Shown: piece by piece, positions 4,934-5,172 of the stretch
Layout of the letters: the number at the start of each line of letters is the position of its first letter
Numbering within the stretch: position 1 is the first letter of the stretch
Assembly: GCA_003222835.1 (NCBI GenBank)
Contig: QHXE01000106.1
Location: 1 to 5,172 of the forward strand
From: Acidobacteriota bacterium
GTDB lineage: Bacteria > Acidobacteriota > Blastocatellia > Pyrinomonadales > Pyrinomonadaceae
Direction: 5' to 3'
Length of the DNA: 5,172 nt
Notes under the pieces: generated by a model
Told to the model about the DNA's origin: nothing
Database searches by the model: none
Seen by the model: the letters and a program-made list of their open reading frames with translations, nothing else
Position numbers and translations under genes: made by a program

Positions 4934-5172
4934 ATGTATTATACGAACGAGCATCTCGTCGCGTATCCCGTGGAGTACATTGCGGGCATTGATCTATACA
5001 ACGCTGGAGAGTATCACGCCGCGCATGATGCGTGGGAAGAACGCTGGATGGGCCCGGTTAGCCCGGACGAAAAACTCTTCCTTCAGGCGATGATTCAATC
5101 GGCGGTCGCCTTTCACCATCTGCAAATTGGCCGGCGCGGCGCGGCGCGGCGAATGTATCTGATGGCGAAGGA
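4934..5172 (+). CDS. DUF309 protein, N-terminal part (cut by window end)
   Basis: The frame from ATG 4934 stays open for 79 codons to the window edge. It shows the DUF309 signature: GIDLYNAGEYHAAHDAWEERWM (about 18-39, with the conserved His, Asp/Glu and Trp), then LFLQAMIQSAVAFHHLQIG (about 49-67) and a GAARRM segment. DUF309 proteins are small all-helical cytoplasmic proteins. The conserved His and acidic residues suggest a binding or catalytic pocket, but the function is not established. No clear Shine-Dalgarno is seen before the ATG. The gene is divergent from the SET gene. The sequence so far is intact; the rest lies beyond the window. Confidence 0.85.
   Translation, partial: MYYTNEHLVAYPVEYIAGIDLYNAGEYHAAHDAWEERWMGPVSPDEKLFLQAMIQSAVAFHHLQIGRRGAARRMYLMAK
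5132..5151 (+). repeat. Four CGGCG pentamers in the DUF309 gene
   Basis: CGGCG is repeated four times without interruption and encodes Arg/Gly/Ala residues in the stretch GRRGAARR, a normal part of the family. A unit of five bases means that gain or loss of one copy would shift the frame. Confidence 0.8.

Noticed and set aside
1..5172. CRISPR array, tRNA, rRNA, toxin-antitoxin or phage-defence system
   Set aside because: No regularly spaced direct repeats, cloverleaf sequence, rRNA-like stretch or recognisable defence gene was seen on either strand.

Overview
The window looks like a chromosomal segment from a member of the Acidobacteriota, probably Blastocatellia-like. This is inferred from family content and not proven. 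The best pointers are a secreted VWA protein of the 'VWFA-related acidobacterial' type, an E2 acyltransferase with a long Ala/Pro/Glu linker, a bacterial SET protein, and a long palindromic dispersed-repeat-like element. All genes use ordinary bacterial starts. The four genes whose 5' ends matter most here split into two with good Shine-Dalgarno sites (OmpA-like, VWA), one moderate (E2) and at least one with none visible (SET).

Layout, left to right. Positions 1-35 hold the last codons of an upstream gene, whose C-terminus resembles that of a 2-oxoacid dehydrogenase E1 (beta or fused alpha/beta). It is followed at 103-1659 by a complete E2 dihydrolipoamide acyltransferase, so the left end is probably an E1-E2 operon for oxidative decarboxylation of a 2-oxoacid. 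Next comes a 448-bp non-coding stretch (1660-2107). It contains a 135-bp almost perfect inverted repeat just behind the E2 stop (1676-1810), a sigma70-like promoter (1916-1943), a 10-bp 5'-UTR hairpin (2032-2055) and a strong RBS.

That promoter serves a secreted OmpA-family protein (2108-3133). Its parts are a signal peptide, a small beta-rich domain, a coiled coil and a peptidoglycan-binding OmpA_C domain. Two small hairpins lie in the next gap, followed by a secreted VWA-domain protein (best start 3281, end 4426). Both proteins act outside the cytoplasmic membrane; their adjacency suggests envelope-related roles but not a shared pathway.

On the minus strand a compact SET-domain lysine methyltransferase-like gene (4405-4869) converges on the VWA gene, and the two coding sequences overlap by 22 bp. 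Divergent from it, after a 64-bp gap, starts a DUF309 protein (4934 onward) that is cut by the window edge.

I see no CRISPR array, tRNA, rRNA, transposase gene or defence cassette. The most unusual items are the palindromic element, the SET gene with its tail-to-tail overlap, and the domain architecture of the OmpA-like protein. I do not see convincing evidence for a wholly new multi-gene system.
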